Shown in pieces: positions 34,051 to 34,555 of a DNA stretch of 34,555 nt (positions are counted from its first letter, which is position 1; every line of letters starts with the position of its first letter). The translations under genes were made by a program, and so were the position numbers. A model generated the notes under the pieces. The model made no database searches, was not told where the DNA came from, and saw nothing but the letters and a program-made list of their open reading frames with translations. The stretch covers positions 1 through 34,555 of the forward strand of contig NW_004086691.1 of assembly GCF_000220395.1 (NCBI RefSeq), in the 5' to 3' direction. Origin of the DNA: Ichthyophthirius multifiliis (taxonomy: Eukaryota > Ciliophora > Oligohymenophorea > Hymenostomatida).

Positions 34051-34555
34051 AATACTTAATTTTATTAATTTTAATATGTATATATATATATATTTAATTA
34101 TTTATATTTTTTATTTTATTTTATTATATTATTTATTTTTGTTTATTATTCATTTAGATATTATTAAATATGCTTTGTAATTATTATTTATTTTATTTTA
34201 GGTATATTTTATAGTTTTTTTCTTAAAGTATTATATTTAATATATTTATTAATGATTTTTTATTATTTGTATAAATAAATTATTATATTGAATACATTAA
34301 TAATAAAAAAAATAATCAATATATATATTAAAAATATTTAATTTATACTAATTTAAATTATGTATTAATAATATAATATATTTAATATTTATTAATTATA
34401 AATAATTAAATTATAATTTATATATATAAAAAATTTTTATAATAAATATTTTAACATTATATTTTGATTTTGATTTTTTTAATTTATATTTCATTATAAT
34501 AAAAATTAAATAAAAATAAAAATATATGTAAATATTATAAATTTATTTATTATGA
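34051..34555. other. A+T-rich region upstream of flippase gene
   Basis: 505 nt to the window edge, expected to hold the flippase promoter. Short AT tract at 34076-34092; no motif or coding signal recognised. Confidence 0.6.

Noticed and set aside
1-34555. CRISPR arrays, tRNA or rRNA genes, transposases, telomeric C4A2 repeats
   Set aside because: Looked for and not seen; AT tracts are simple microsatellites rather than mobile-element ends.

Overview
The window looks like nuclear DNA of an oligohymenophorean ciliate, probably a hymenostome of the Ichthyophthirius/Tetrahymena type. In every recognisable gene TAA and TAG occur many times at internal positions and read as glutamine, and TGA is the terminator. 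Intergenic DNA is extremely A+T rich. Most introns are short GT..AG introns of about 39-85 nt, with a few of 144-334 nt. Genus is an inference. There are no operons, no telomeric repeats and no prokaryotic features. Read with the standard code, nearly every gene here would be missed or cut into pieces.

Layout, left to right: SEC24 COPII coat subunit (minus, 3' end off the window); a 277-aa Q/K/S-rich protein (minus); an unresolved low-A+T patch near 2.65-3.0 kb; a P5B-type (ATP13A-like, PPALP) P-type ATPase (plus); a MATE-family transporter (plus); a UBE2S-type ubiquitin-conjugating enzyme with a long poly-Q tail (minus); a very large ciliate TmcB/PAS-like membrane protein (plus); a 148-aa coiled-coil protein (minus); a PAP2-family membrane phosphatase (plus); a diverged MSH4 meiotic MutS homologue (minus); a coiled-coil protein (minus); ribosomal protein uL2/RPL8 (minus); and an ATP9/Neo1-class P4-ATPase flippase (minus). 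The rest is A+T-rich spacer with AT-dinucleotide tracts. Gene models were checked by requiring that exon lengths sum to whole codons from ATG to TGA.

Functional themes: secretory-pathway membranes and lipid or solute transport (SEC24, P4- and P5-ATPases, PAP2, MATE), cell-cycle and meiosis (UBE2S, MSH4), and translation (uL2). Nothing in the sequence shows co-regulation.

The most striking observation is a recurrent frame break. In seven genes the frame slips by -1 at or near an A/T homopolymer of 7-9 nt, as if one base were missing. In SEC24 the break falls inside a contiguous conserved motif, so an intron cannot explain it. A systematic homopolymer under-call is the simplest explanation; programmed -1 frameshifting at U/A runs is the exciting alternative. 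Separately, the P5B ATPase has one in-frame TGA between two well-conserved halves.
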